A stretch of 64,000 bases of DNA, from positions 1-64,000 of the forward strand of contig JBBRYF010000009.1 in assembly GCA_038237925.1 (NCBI GenBank), written 5' to 3'. Source of the stretch: AC-32 sp038237925 (GTDB taxonomy: Bacteria > Actinomycetota > Thermoleophilia > Gaiellales > Gaiellaceae). Position 1 is the first letter of the stretch. Each line of letters begins with the position of its first letter. The notes under the pieces are model-generated. The model saw only the letters and a list, made by a program, of their open reading frames with translations, did not search any database and had not been told where the DNA came from. Of the stretch, positions 15,675-23,615 are shown in pieces. The translations under genes were made by a program, and so were the position numbers.

Positions 15675-16922
15675 CTACGCCAGGGTCTGGACGAGGTCCG
15701 CGGCTTTGATCGTCCCGGGCTGCGACCGAAGCCGGCGCGACACCTCCGGGAGCTGCGCGGGCGGCGAGGTGAGCAGCCGGTCGATCGCCTCGTGCAGCTG
15801 CGCGTCCTTGAACACGTACGAGGGGAGGCGAACGCCGAAGCCGCACTCGGCCACCCGCTGCGCGTTGTCGTGCTGGTCCCAGAAGAGCGGCAGGACGATC
15901 ATCGGCTTGCCGAAGTGGAGCGACTCCGTAACCGTGTTGTTGCCGCCGTGGGTGATCACCAGGTCGACGTGGGGAAGGATCGCCGGCTGCGGCAGGAACT
16001 CGGCGCCGGTCATGTTCGGCGCCAGCTCGATCAGCTCGTGCTGCGGGCCCGTGCTGACCACGTAGCGGTGCGGTGTCTCGGCAAGGGCGGCGACGAGGCG
16101 GTTCATCAGCTCGACGTCCGCCGACCCGAGGCTGCCGAGGCTCACGTAGACCAGGGCACCGTCGCCGGGTGGAGGATCGAACGGCTCGTCCCATGCACGC
16201 ACACACGAGTCGAGCCGGTGCCAGCGCTCGCCGAGCGGCCCCGAGCGCTCGTAGTCGGCCTCACGTGGATAGAGGTAGAGGTTCAGGAACGGCGACTCGT
16301 GGACGAACTCGAGCTCCGGCAACGCGGGCGCGCCGCGCTCCTCGCAGAACGCCGAGCACTCCCGCTGCAAGGGCTCGTGCAGCTCGCGGTAGCGCGCGCG
16401 GAAGTCGTCCCAGCCGGCGCTGTCGCCGGTCGGGTAGCCGGAGAAGGTCGGCGGTAGCGCCGGGTCCTTCAGCTCGAGCGGGTTGCAGGACACCATCCGC
16501 ACCCAGGGCCGGCCCGAGGTGAGCACGGCCGGGAAGCCGACCACGTTGTCCTGCACGATCACGTCCGGCTCGAGCTCGCCGAAGATCTCGACCAGGCGGT
16601 CGTCGACGTAGCGCGCGCCGTCGACGAGCTCCTGCCAGACCGGGAGGACGAAGGTCTCGAGCTGGTCGATCGTCGGCTTGCGGAACTCGGGCGCGGTCTC
16701 GCGGACGAAGTCCTTCCAGAACTGGCCCGGGGCTTCCTCCACCTCCGGCGGCGGCTTCAGTCGCATCAGCGCCTCCTCGAAGCCCTGCGCCTCGAGCGTG
16801 CCTGCGAACGACTCCTCCACGACGAAGGTCACTCGGGCGCCGCGCTCGAGCAGGACGCGCCCGATTCCGACGCAGTTGTTCGTCGGGCCGAATGCACCCT
16901 CCGGGAAGAAGACGACCTTCAC
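15675..16922 (-). CDS. MGT-like glycosyltransferase (GT1 family)
   Basis: A 415-residue GT-B protein. The N-terminal half begins VKVVFFPEGAFGPTNNCVGIGRVLL, an acceptor-binding Rossmann half. The C-terminal half has YVSLGSLG, then the UDP-sugar binding signature THGGNNTVTESLHFGKPMIV with LPLFWDQHDNAQRV. Such enzymes move a sugar from UDP-sugar to a small molecule, macrolide or lipid; the acceptor is unknown. The GTG at 16922 overlaps the stop of the upstream lyase gene (GTGA). Upstream codons of the open frame overlap that gene and are not used. Convergent with tRNA-Thr. Confidence 0.88.
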   Translation of the reverse strand: MKVVFFPEGAFGPTNNCVGIGRVLLERGARVTFVVEESFAGTLEAQGFEEALMRLKPPPEVEEAPGQFWKDFVRETAPEFRKPTIDQLETFVLPVWQELVDGARYVDDRLVEIFGELEPDVIVQDNVVGFPAVLTSGRPWVRMVSCNPLELKDPALPPTFSGYPTGDSAGWDDFRARYRELHEPLQRECSAFCEERGAPALPELEFVHESPFLNLYLYPREADYERSGPLGERWHRLDSCVRAWDEPFDPPPGDGALVYVSLGSLGSADVELMNRLVAALAETPHRYVVSTGPQHELIELAPNMTGAEFLPQPAILPHVDLVITHGGNNTVTESLHFGKPMIVLPLFWDQHDNAQRVAECGFGVRLPSYVFKDAQLHEAIDRLLTSPPAQLPEVSRRLRSQPGTIKAADLVQTLA

Positions 16923-17875
16923 GGAAGCGCTTGTTCGAGATCGGCCCACAGCTCGTCCGCGTCCTCGAGGCCGACGCTCAGGCGCAGCAGGCCGGGCGGG
17001 ACGCGGTCGCCCTCCCAGCGGCTGCGGCTCTCGAGCACGGACGCGACGCCTCCGAGGCTCGTGGCGTTCACGATCTTCCCCAGCGACGTCTCGACGCTGT
17101 GAGCCGTGTCGCCGTCCGCGACGTCGAACGAGAGCAGGCCGCCGAAGCCGGGGTAGCGGACGACCTGAACAGCCGCGTGCGCGCGCAGGCGCTCGGCGAT
17201 CTCGGTGGCGCTTGCGGTGTGCCGCTCCATCCGAACGCGCAGCGTCTTCAACGACCGCGAGAGCAGCCAGCAGGGATCGGGCGCCGCGACGATCCCGGAG
17301 CGGCCGCGGAACTCCCGCAGCTGTGTGGCGTCCTCCGCCAGACGGCACGCGACCGCGCCGAGCAAGACGTCGTGGTGGCCGCCGAGGAACTTCGTCGCGC
17401 TGTGGAGCGCGAAGTCCGCGCCGAGCTCGAGCGGCCGCAGGTAGATCGGCGTCGCGGCGGTGGAGTCGACCACGACGCGCGCCGGGTGGGCGGCGGCTGC
17501 TTCGAAGTCCGGCATCGTCAGGAACGGGTTCGACGGGGCCTCGAGCCAGACGAGCTCGACGCCGTCGGGCGGCGGGCCGGTCTGGTCGAACTCCACGTGG
17601 CGCAGGCCCCAGCGCTCGAGCGACTCGAACAGCACCCCGGTCCCGTAGTAGCCGCCCTCGGCCAACGCGATCGTCTGCCCAGGCTCTAGCAGCCCGAGGA
17701 CGAGCGCGGTCGTTGCTCCGGCTCCGGAAGGGAAGAGCAGCGTCTCACCGCCCTCGAGCTCCGCAAGCGCGCGCTCGGCCGCGAGAGCGTTCGGGTGGGC
17801 GTAGCGCTGGTAGTACAGCTCGGCGGGATCGCCGTCGCGGTACGGCCAGATCGTCGAGCGATCGAGTGGCTCCAC
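16919..17875 (-). CDS. Cys/Met metabolism PLP-dependent enzyme (cystathionine lyase-like)
   Basis: The 318-residue fold-type I PLP enzyme has FPSGAGATTALVLGLL (phosphate loop), EAPSNPFLTMPD, VVVDSTAATP with the PLP Asp, and SATKFLGGHHD where Lys forms the Schiff base. The family includes cystathionine gamma-synthase, beta- and gamma-lyase and methionine gamma-lyase. It is about 60 residues shorter than usual, mostly at the N terminus, yet keeps the active-site motifs. The specific reaction is not decided by sequence. Its neighbour on the other side is a sulfate importer operon, suggesting sulfur amino acid metabolism. Confidence 0.85.
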   Translation of the reverse strand: MEPLDRSTIWPYRDGDPAELYYQRYAHPNALAAERALAELEGGETLLFPSGAGATTALVLGLLEPGQTIALAEGGYYGTGVLFESLERWGLRHVEFDQTGPPPDGVELVWLEAPSNPFLTMPDFEAAAAHPARVVVDSTAATPIYLRPLELGADFALHSATKFLGGHHDVLLGAVACRLAEDATQLREFRGRSGIVAAPDPCWLLSRSLKTLRVRMERHTASATEIAERLRAHAAVQVVRYPGFGGLLSFDVADGDTAHSVETSLGKIVNATSLGGVASVLESRSRWEGDRVPPGLLRLSVGLEDADELWADLEQALP

Positions 17876-17908
17876 GACGCGGACTCTAGCCCCAGCACCC
17901 GTTCCGAT

Positions 17909-17938
17909 TTGACGGCGGTGGAGGCTTGTGCCTAATCT
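17909..17938 (+). promoter_or_regulatory. sigma-70-type promoter of the sulfate transport operon
   Basis: TTGACG (17909-17914), an 18-base spacer and TAATCT (17933-17938) in the divergent region upstream of the binding-protein gene. This is the best -35/-10 pair in the window. Confidence 0.65.
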
Positions 17939-17972
17939 CTATCAACTCCGTGGACAAACTCGGAAGATAAGG
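17939..17972 (+). promoter_or_regulatory. possible operator over the transcription start of the sulfate operon
   Basis: Between the -10 and the ribosome binding site lie TATC and GATA 22 bases apart, enclosing the near-direct repeats CAACTCCG and AAACTCGG. This is where an Rrf2/CymR-type repressor, encoded just past the operon's end, could act. The assignment is inferred; no consensus could be checked. Confidence 0.3.
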
Positions 17973-17979
17973 AGAGAGA

Positions 17980-18960
17980 ATGAGGGTCATTTGGATTGCG
18001 TTGGTCGGGATCGCGCTGCTGGCAGGCTCGGCAACAGGCGCGTCGCAGGGAGGCTCCGTTGACCTCGTCGCCTATTCGACTCCGAAGGACGCGTACGGGA
18101 AGATCATCCAGGCCTTCCAGAAGACCCAGGCCGGGAACGGCTCGAGCTTCAACCAGTCGTACGGCGCCTCGGGCGACCAGGCCAGGGCCGTCGCGGCGGG
18201 CCAGCCGGCCGACCTCGTCGCGCTCTCGCTCGACCCCGACGTCAACATGCTCGTCGGCAAGGGTCTCGTCCCGAAGAACTGGGCCGCGAACGCACATCGC
18301 GGGATCGTCTCCGACTCGATCGTCGTCTTTGTCGTGCGCGACCGCAACCCCAAGCACATCAAGGGCTGGGGCGACCTCGTCAAGCCCGGAGTGCAGGTGA
18401 TCACGCCGAACCCGTTCACCTCTGGCGGTGCCCGCTGGAACGTGATGGCCGCCTACGGTGCCGAGCGCCGCGCGGGGAAGAGCGACAAGCAGGCGATCGC
18501 GTACCTCTACAAGCTCTTCAAGCACGTGCCGGTGCAGCCGGACAGCGCCCGCTCTGCGCTCGCGATCTTCTCGCAGGGCAAGGGCGACGTGCTGCTCACC
18601 TACGAGAACGAGGCGATCTATGCCGAGAAGAAGGGCGTCCACACCGAGTACAAGACGCCGAAGGCGACGCTGCTGATCGAGACGCCCGTCGCGCTAACGA
18701 AGAGCGGCCTGAAGAAGCCGGCCGCGAAGGCGTTCTACAAGTTCCTCTGGTCGTCGACGGCGCAGAAGGCGTTCGCGGGCCAGGGGTACCGGCCGGTCGT
18801 GAAGAGCGTCGCCAGGGGCTACCACTTCTACAAGCCGGCCGGCCTGTTCACGATCGGGACGGCGAAGCTCGGGCTGAACGGCTGGACGAAGGTGAACACC
18901 CGCTTCTTCCGCCCGCAGAAGGGGGTCATGGCGAAGATCGAGAGATCGCTTGGCCACTAG
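17980..18960 (+). CDS. sbp: sulfate/thiosulfate ABC transporter substrate-binding protein
   Basis: The 326-residue secreted protein has signal peptide IWIALVGIALLAGSATGAS. The family motifs are VDLVAYSTPKDAYGKIIQAF, the anion-binding SYGASGDQARAVAAGQPAD, VITPNPFTSGGARWNVMAAYG and LLTYENEAIYA. It binds sulfate (or thiosulfate) outside the membrane and delivers it to the CysTW permease. No lipobox is present. The ribosome binding site is AAGGAGAG. The first gene of the operon overlaps the permease gene by 11 bases. Confidence 0.93.
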   Translation: MRVIWIALVGIALLAGSATGASQGGSVDLVAYSTPKDAYGKIIQAFQKTQAGNGSSFNQSYGASGDQARAVAAGQPADLVALSLDPDVNMLVGKGLVPKNWAANAHRGIVSDSIVVFVVRDRNPKHIKGWGDLVKPGVQVITPNPFTSGGARWNVMAAYGAERRAGKSDKQAIAYLYKLFKHVPVQPDSARSALAIFSQGKGDVLLTYENEAIYAEKKGVHTEYKTPKATLLIETPVALTKSGLKKPAAKAFYKFLWSSTAQKAFAGQGYRPVVKSVARGYHFYKPAGLFTIGTAKLGLNGWTKVNTRFFRPQKGVMAKIERSLGH

Positions 18961-19783
18961 CGCCGCGATCGCCGAGCGATCTCCCGGCCGCGGAGCCCGC
19001 CTCATGGGAGGCGGGCTCGCGCGCGGGGTGGCGACCGGCTACCTGAGCATCGTCGTCCTGCTGCCGCTGGCGGCGCTCGTCTGGAGCTCGCGCGCCCATG
19101 GGCTCGGGGCGTTCTGGCACCAGGCGACCGATGCGCAGGCGATGTCCGCGCTCAAGCTGACCCTCGGCCTCGCCGCGGTGTGCGCGCTCGTGAACGCCGT
19201 CGCCGGAACGGCGATCGCCTGGGTGCTCGTCCGGGATCGCTTCCCGGGCAAGGGCGTTGTCGACGCCCTGATCGACCTGCCGTTCGCATTGCCGACGATC
19301 GTCGCCGGCCTGACGCTGCTCGCCCTCTACGGGCCGGGCGGCCCGTTCGGCTTCGACGTCGCCTTCACGTGGATCGGGATCCAGCTCGCGCTCCTGTTCG
19401 TGACGCTGCCGTTCGTCGTTCGCGCCGTGCAGCCCGTTCTGCTCGAGCTCGACACGGACATGGAGCAGGCAGCAGCCTCGCTCGGCGCGAGCTCGTTCGC
19501 GATCTTCCGCCGCATCGTCTTCCCGAACCTGTTGCCGGCGATCCTCTCCGGGGTCGGGCTCGCGTTCGCGCGAGCGGTCGGCGAGTTCGGCGCGGTGGTC
19601 CTGATCTCAGGGAACATCCCGTTCAAGACCGAGGTCTCGTCCGTCTACATCTTCGGGCAGATCGAGTCGGGCAACGAGGCCGGCGCCGCGGCCGTGTCGG
19701 TGCTCCTGCTTGCGATCTCGCTGGGAGTGCTGCTGGCGATCGGCGCGATCAGGCGCTGGAGGACGAGGCACGATCGTGCGTAG
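18950..19783 (+). CDS. cysT: sulfate ABC transporter permease CysT
   Basis: A 277-residue membrane protein with six predicted helices. The permease EAA loop appears as EQAAASLGASSFAIFRRIVFPNLLP, and GEFGAVVLISGNIPFKTEVSSVYIF is the CysT/CysU signature. It pairs with CysW as a heterodimeric channel. The start is a TTG overlapping the end of the binding-protein gene; the next in-frame starts would cut the N-terminal helix. Confidence 0.93.
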   Translation: MATSAAIAERSPGRGARLMGGGLARGVATGYLSIVVLLPLAALVWSSRAHGLGAFWHQATDAQAMSALKLTLGLAAVCALVNAVAGTAIAWVLVRDRFPGKGVVDALIDLPFALPTIVAGLTLLALYGPGGPFGFDVAFTWIGIQLALLFVTLPFVVRAVQPVLLELDTDMEQAAASLGASSFAIFRRIVFPNLLPAILSGVGLAFARAVGEFGAVVLISGNIPFKTEVSSVYIFGQIESGNEAGAAAVSVLLLAISLGVLLAIGAIRRWRTRHDRA

Positions 19784-19808
19784 GCGACGCTTGCGGAGCC
19801 GTCCATCA

Positions 19809-19833
19809 GCCCGCACGGGTCGCCCGTGCGGGC
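19809..19833 (+). terminator. strong hairpin inside the sulfate operon, no T-run
   Basis: GCCCGCACGGG (19809-19819), loop TCG, CCCGTGCGGGC (19823-19833): an 11-bp perfect stem 25 bases after the cysT stop and 25 before the cysW start. The absence of a T-run argues for mRNA stabilisation or partial termination. Confidence 0.5.
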
Positions 19834-19857
19834 GTCTGAAACGACCGGTCGAACCGT

Positions 19858-20667
19858 GTGAAGCCAGGAGCGAGCGTGTCTAGATATGCGCTTCGCTTCG
19901 CCGCGCTCGGCTACCTCACGCTGCTGCTGATGGTTCCGGTGGCCTTCGTCTTCTACCGCGCGTTCGACCACGGGCTCGGACACGCATGGTCCTCGGTGAG
20001 CAATGGGCGCGCGGTGCACGCGCTGGAGCTGACGCTGCTCCTGACCGTTATCACCGTGGTCGCCAACACGATCGTCGGGATCATCCTCGCGCTGGCCCTG
20101 GTGCGCGGGCGCTTTCGCGGTCGCGGGCTGCTGAACGCCGTCGTCGACCTGCCGCTCGCGCTGTCGCCGGTCGTCGTCGGCCTCGCGCTCTTTCTGCTCT
20201 ACGGGCGCGGCGGCTGGCTCGGCGGCCTCGCCGGCCATGGCGTGAAGGTGCTCTTCGCGGTGCCCGGAATGTTGCTCGCAACGATGTTCGTCTCGCTGCC
20301 CTTCGTCGTGCGCGAGGTCGTGCCGGTGCTGCGCGAGATCGGCACCGAGCAGGAGCAGGCGGCCGAGACGCTCGGCGCCAGGTCGTTCCAGGTCTTCCGG
20401 AGGATCACGCTGCCTGCGATCCGTTGGGCCGTTGCCTACGGAATCGTGTTGACGACCGCACGCGCGATCGGCGAGTTCGGGGCCGTCAGCATCGTCTCGG
20501 GCCGGATCGAGGGCAAGACCGAGACGCTGCCGATCTACGTCCAGTCGCAGTACGCTTTCGACTTCAACACGTCCGGGGCCTATGCGGCCTCCGTCGTCCT
20601 CGCGCTGATCGCGATCCTCACGGTCGTCGTCCTGCGCGTCCTGCAACCCAAGGAGGAGGTCGGCTAG
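19858..20667 (+). CDS. cysW: sulfate ABC transporter permease CysW
   Basis: 269 residues, six predicted membrane helices and the EAA loop EQAAETLGARSFQVFRRITLP. CysW-type features are GEFGAVSIVSGRIEGKTETLPIYV and a final hydrophobic helix. A GTG at 19858 is used; a second GTG at 19876 is possible, since no clear ribosome binding site picks one. The stop overlaps the GTG of cysA by one base. It partners CysT across the membrane. Confidence 0.92.
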   Translation: MKPGASVSRYALRFAALGYLTLLLMVPVAFVFYRAFDHGLGHAWSSVSNGRAVHALELTLLLTVITVVANTIVGIILALALVRGRFRGRGLLNAVVDLPLALSPVVVGLALFLLYGRGGWLGGLAGHGVKVLFAVPGMLLATMFVSLPFVVREVVPVLREIGTEQEQAAETLGARSFQVFRRITLPAIRWAVAYGIVLTTARAIGEFGAVSIVSGRIEGKTETLPIYVQSQYAFDFNTSGAYAASVVLALIAILTVVVLRVLQPKEEVG

Positions 20668-21635
20668 TGGGCATCACCGTCGTCGATGTGAACAAGCGCT
20701 TCGGCGACTTTGCCGCGTTGCAGGACGTCTCGGTCGCGATCCCCGAGGGCTCGCTGACCGCGTTGCTCGGCCCGAGCGGCAGCGGCAAGTCCACGCTCCT
20801 GCGGGTAATCGCCGGTCTCGAGCAACCCGATTCCGGCCAGGTGCTGATCGGCGACGAGGACGTGACGAGCACGCCGGCGCGGACCCGCGGCGTCGGGATG
20901 GTCTTCCAGCACTACGCCGCGTTCAAGCACATGACCGTCCACGACAACGTCGCGTTCGGGCTGTCGATCCGGAAGCGCCCGCGGGGCGAGATCAAACAGC
21001 GCGTCCACGAGCTGCTGGAGCTGGTGCAGCTCGAAGGTCTCGCGCAGCGTTACCCCGCGCAACTCTCGGGCGGCCAGCGGCAGCGGATGGCGCTGGCCCG
21101 TGCGCTGGCGGTCGAACCGAGCGTGCTGCTCCTCGACGAGCCGTTCGGCGCGCTCGACGCGCGCGTGCGCAAGGAGCTGCGCGCGTGGCTGCGCCGCCTG
21201 CACGACGAGGTGCACGTGACCACGATCATCGTCACTCACGACCAGGAGGAGGCGATGGAGGTCGCGGGGCAGATCGTCGTCCTCAACGACGGGCGGGTCG
21301 AGCAAGTGGCCTCGCCGCGGGAGCTCTACGAGCAGCCGGCGAACGAGTTCGTGATGAGCTTCGTCGGCCCGGTGAACCGGCTCGGCGACACCTTCGTCAG
21401 GCCGCACGACGTTGAGCTGCTGCTCGAGCCGGACGTCGGTTGCTCCGAGGCGATGGTCGAGCGGGTCGTCCACCTCGGCTTCGAGGTTCGCGTCGAGCTC
21501 GTCCGTGACGATGGTCAGCACCTGCTGGCGCAGCTCACGCAGGACGGGTCAGAACAGCTCGAGCTCGAGCGCGGCCAGATCGTCTACGTGCGGCCGAGCC
21601 GCGAGACGGTCTTCCGCAAGCCCCTAGTGGGGTAG
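20667..21635 (+). CDS. cysA: sulfate ABC transporter ATP-binding protein CysA
   Basis: The 322-residue ATPase has Walker A GPSGSGKST, Q-loop VFQHYAAFKHMTV, signature LSGGQRQRMALARAL, Walker B LLLDEPFGALD and the switch His in VTHDQEEAM. The C-terminal TOBE-like regulatory domain is shorter than usual. It powers sulfate import through CysT/CysW. The last 12 bases overlap the convergent Rrf2 gene. No cysDN, cysH or sir gene follows, so reduction genes must lie elsewhere. Confidence 0.94.
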   Translation: MGITVVDVNKRFGDFAALQDVSVAIPEGSLTALLGPSGSGKSTLLRVIAGLEQPDSGQVLIGDEDVTSTPARTRGVGMVFQHYAAFKHMTVHDNVAFGLSIRKRPRGEIKQRVHELLELVQLEGLAQRYPAQLSGGQRQRMALARALAVEPSVLLLDEPFGALDARVRKELRAWLRRLHDEVHVTTIIVTHDQEEAMEVAGQIVVLNDGRVEQVASPRELYEQPANEFVMSFVGPVNRLGDTFVRPHDVELLLEPDVGCSEAMVERVVHLGFEVRVELVRDDGQHLLAQLTQDGSEQLELERGQIVYVRPSRETVFRKPLVG

Positions 21636-22082
21636 CCAGGCGTCCGGGTCGGCGGCGATCCGGGAGACCTCGGCCGGGAGGCTGCCGCCCGCGACGTCGG
21701 CGAGGGTCACCGTCTCGAGCACCGCACGCAGGTTGCCGCGCACCGCGATCCACACGTCGCGCAGCGGCTCCGCGGCCCCGGGGTACTCGACCTGCTCGGG
21801 CCGTTCGCCGCGGACGTTGGCGATCGGGCCCTCGACCGCGCGAATCACGTCCGCGAGCGTGATCTCCTTCGGCGCCTTCGCGAGCCAGTAGCCGCCCTCG
21901 GCGCCCCGCTGGCTCTGCACGAGCCCGGCGTGCTTGAGGTCGAGCAGGATGTTCTCGAGGAACTTGAGCGGGATTGTCTGCGCCTGCGCGATCGTGTCGC
22001 CCTTGACGGGGCCCTGACCGGCCGCGGCAGCGAGCTCGGCGCCTGCGCGCACGGCGTAGTCGACCTTGGCGGAGACTCGCAT
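21624..22082 (-). CDS. Rrf2-family transcriptional regulator (CymR-like)
   Basis: The 152-residue protein has an N-terminal winged helix (MRVSAKVDYAVRAGAELA, then IAQAQTIPLKFLENILLDLKHAGLVQSQRGAEGGYWLA), the Rrf2 hallmark. It contains no cysteine, so it is not an iron-sulfur sensor of the IscR/NsrR type; this fits CymR, which represses sulfur uptake genes with the help of CysK. Its place beside the sulfate operon supports that role. The ATG has TAGATT 8 bases upstream. Confidence 0.88.
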   Translation of the reverse strand: MRVSAKVDYAVRAGAELAAAAGQGPVKGDTIAQAQTIPLKFLENILLDLKHAGLVQSQRGAEGGYWLAKAPKEITLADVIRAVEGPIANVRGERPEQVEYPGAAEPLRDVWIAVRGNLRAVLETVTLADVAGGSLPAEVSRIAADPDAWLPH

Positions 22083-22090
22083 CCAGGCGA

Positions 22091-22096
22091 AATCTA
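22091..22096 (-). promoter_or_regulatory. leaderless -10-like hexamer of the Rrf2 gene
   Basis: Minus-strand TAGATT lies 8 bases before the ATG at 22082. Confidence 0.4.
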
Positions 22097-22103
22097 GCCG
22101 GGG

Positions 22104-23588
22104 CTAGATCTCGCCCTCGGCGGCCTTCGGCTTTCGGGCCGCAGGCTTGCGCTTCTGGGCGGCGGGCTTCTTCGTAGCTGCCTTCTTCGGACGCCTACGC
22201 TCGGGCTTCCTTTCGCCGTCGCCCGGGCCGTTCGCCGGGTCGGGCACGACGCGGTTCTTGCCGGCTCGCTTCGCGGCGTAGAGCGCCTCGTCCGCCGCAC
22301 TGACGAGGTCGTCCGGCGTCGGAAGCGTGTCTTTCACGGCGACGCCGAAGCTCGCGGTCGCGTGGAGCGTCTCGCCTCCGGGCAGCTCGATCGGCGCCGC
22401 CTCCAGGGCGACGCGCAGGCGCTCGGCGAGCTTGAGTGCGCCCGTGAGATCGGTCTCGGGAAGAACGAGCGCGAACTCCTCGCCGCCGTACCTGCCTGCG
22501 AGGTCGACCTGGCGGACACCGGCAGCCAGGATTCCGCCGACCGCGCGCAGGACAGCGTCGCCCGCAGGGTGGCCGTGGGTGTCGTTGACGCCCTTGAAGT
22601 TGTCGAGGTCGAGCAGGACGAACGCGAGCGACTCGCCGACGCGATCCGCGCGCCGCCACTCGAGCGCGAGCTCCTCGTCGAGCGTCCGTCGGTTCGCGAG
22701 GCCGGTCAGCCCGTCGGTCGTCGCCTGCGAGGCGACGCGGCGGAAATCGCCCAGCACGCGCAGGATCGGCCCGGCGAAGAGAAACGCCACCAGGATCAAC
22801 AGCGAGAACGAGCCGATCGCGGCGTAGCGCACGCGCTGCTGGTACGGCGCGACGTTTGAGTGGATCGCGGCCTCGGGCCGCAGGGCGATCAGCCGCACGC
22901 CTGCGGAGTCGGGCACGAGGGCCGGCAGACCGCGGAAGCTGCCGCCGCCGAGTCGAACGGTCCTGCCCTTGATCTCCAGCTTGGCGCCGTCGAGGACGCG
23001 GCCCCGCTGCGCCAGCAAGAGCCGGTCGCTGCGTCCGTGCGGAGCGTCGCGGGTCAGCCGACGCGCGAGCTCTTGCCCGAGCGGCACGCTCGAGACGATT
23101 CTCGCCACGCGCGCGCCGTTGACCGTGAGCCAGACCGAACGCTTCAGCGCTTGCCCGCTCGCATGTCCGGCGACTAGCTGCTTGTGCAAGTAGAACGCGA
23201 CCCCGGGGGTCGTCGCAGCGAGTCGCCTCAACGTGGCCGTGTCGCTCTTGATCACGGCGCGCTGGACGACCGGCGAGCGCGCGAGGTCGTTGGCCCGTGT
23301 CGACGCGTCGTCGCCGAGCCGGCCAAGCTCGCGCAGCCCGTTCTGCAGTTGGTCACTGAGCGCCGAGTCCGCATGCGCACTCTCGTTGCGGGCCGCGTTC
23401 GCCTGCAGGATGCGAGCGGTCGACACGATCGGAATCGCGCCGACGATCAGGACGCCGACCAGGAGCTGGAACGCCGATCGCCGGGTGACGGGTGGCTTGG
23501 TCTGGCGTCGCCGGCGAGGAGACGCTTGCTGTTGGTCGGCGGCCGCGGGGGTGGCCGCAGAGCTCATCCATCGGTTATCGGCCTCCAC
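22104..23588 (-). CDS. membrane-anchored diguanylate cyclase (GGDEF) with basic tail
   Basis: 494 residues. A helix at about 38-60 and a second at about 253-277 bracket an extracytoplasmic sensor region of about 190 residues. The GGDEF domain (about 285-440) has GGEEF at 368-372 and an intact RxxD inhibitory site at 359-362 (RQVD), so it should make c-di-GMP and be product-inhibited. After residue 455 comes a Lys/Ala/Pro-rich tail (KKAATKKPAAQKRKPAARK) like that of histone H1-type proteins. The start may instead be the ATG seven codons in (23567). Confidence 0.9.
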   Translation of the reverse strand: MEADNRWMSSAATPAAADQQQASPRRRRQTKPPVTRRSAFQLLVGVLIVGAIPIVSTARILQANAARNESAHADSALSDQLQNGLRELGRLGDDASTRANDLARSPVVQRAVIKSDTATLRRLAATTPGVAFYLHKQLVAGHASGQALKRSVWLTVNGARVARIVSSVPLGQELARRLTRDAPHGRSDRLLLAQRGRVLDGAKLEIKGRTVRLGGGSFRGLPALVPDSAGVRLIALRPEAAIHSNVAPYQQRVRYAAIGSFSLLILVAFLFAGPILRVLGDFRRVASQATTDGLTGLANRRTLDEELALEWRRADRVGESLAFVLLDLDNFKGVNDTHGHPAGDAVLRAVGGILAAGVRQVDLAGRYGGEEFALVLPETDLTGALKLAERLRVALEAAPIELPGGETLHATASFGVAVKDTLPTPDDLVSAADEALYAAKRAGKNRVVPDPANGPGDGERKPERRRPKKAATKKPAAQKRKPAARKPKAAEGEI

Positions 23589-23615
23589 GGCGGCTCGCTT
23601 GAGCGAAAGCGAACG

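Noticed and set aside
15706..16457. Plus-strand ORFs over the glycosyltransferase
   Set aside because: Their products have no domains while the minus strand has a full sugar-binding signature and correct start and stop.
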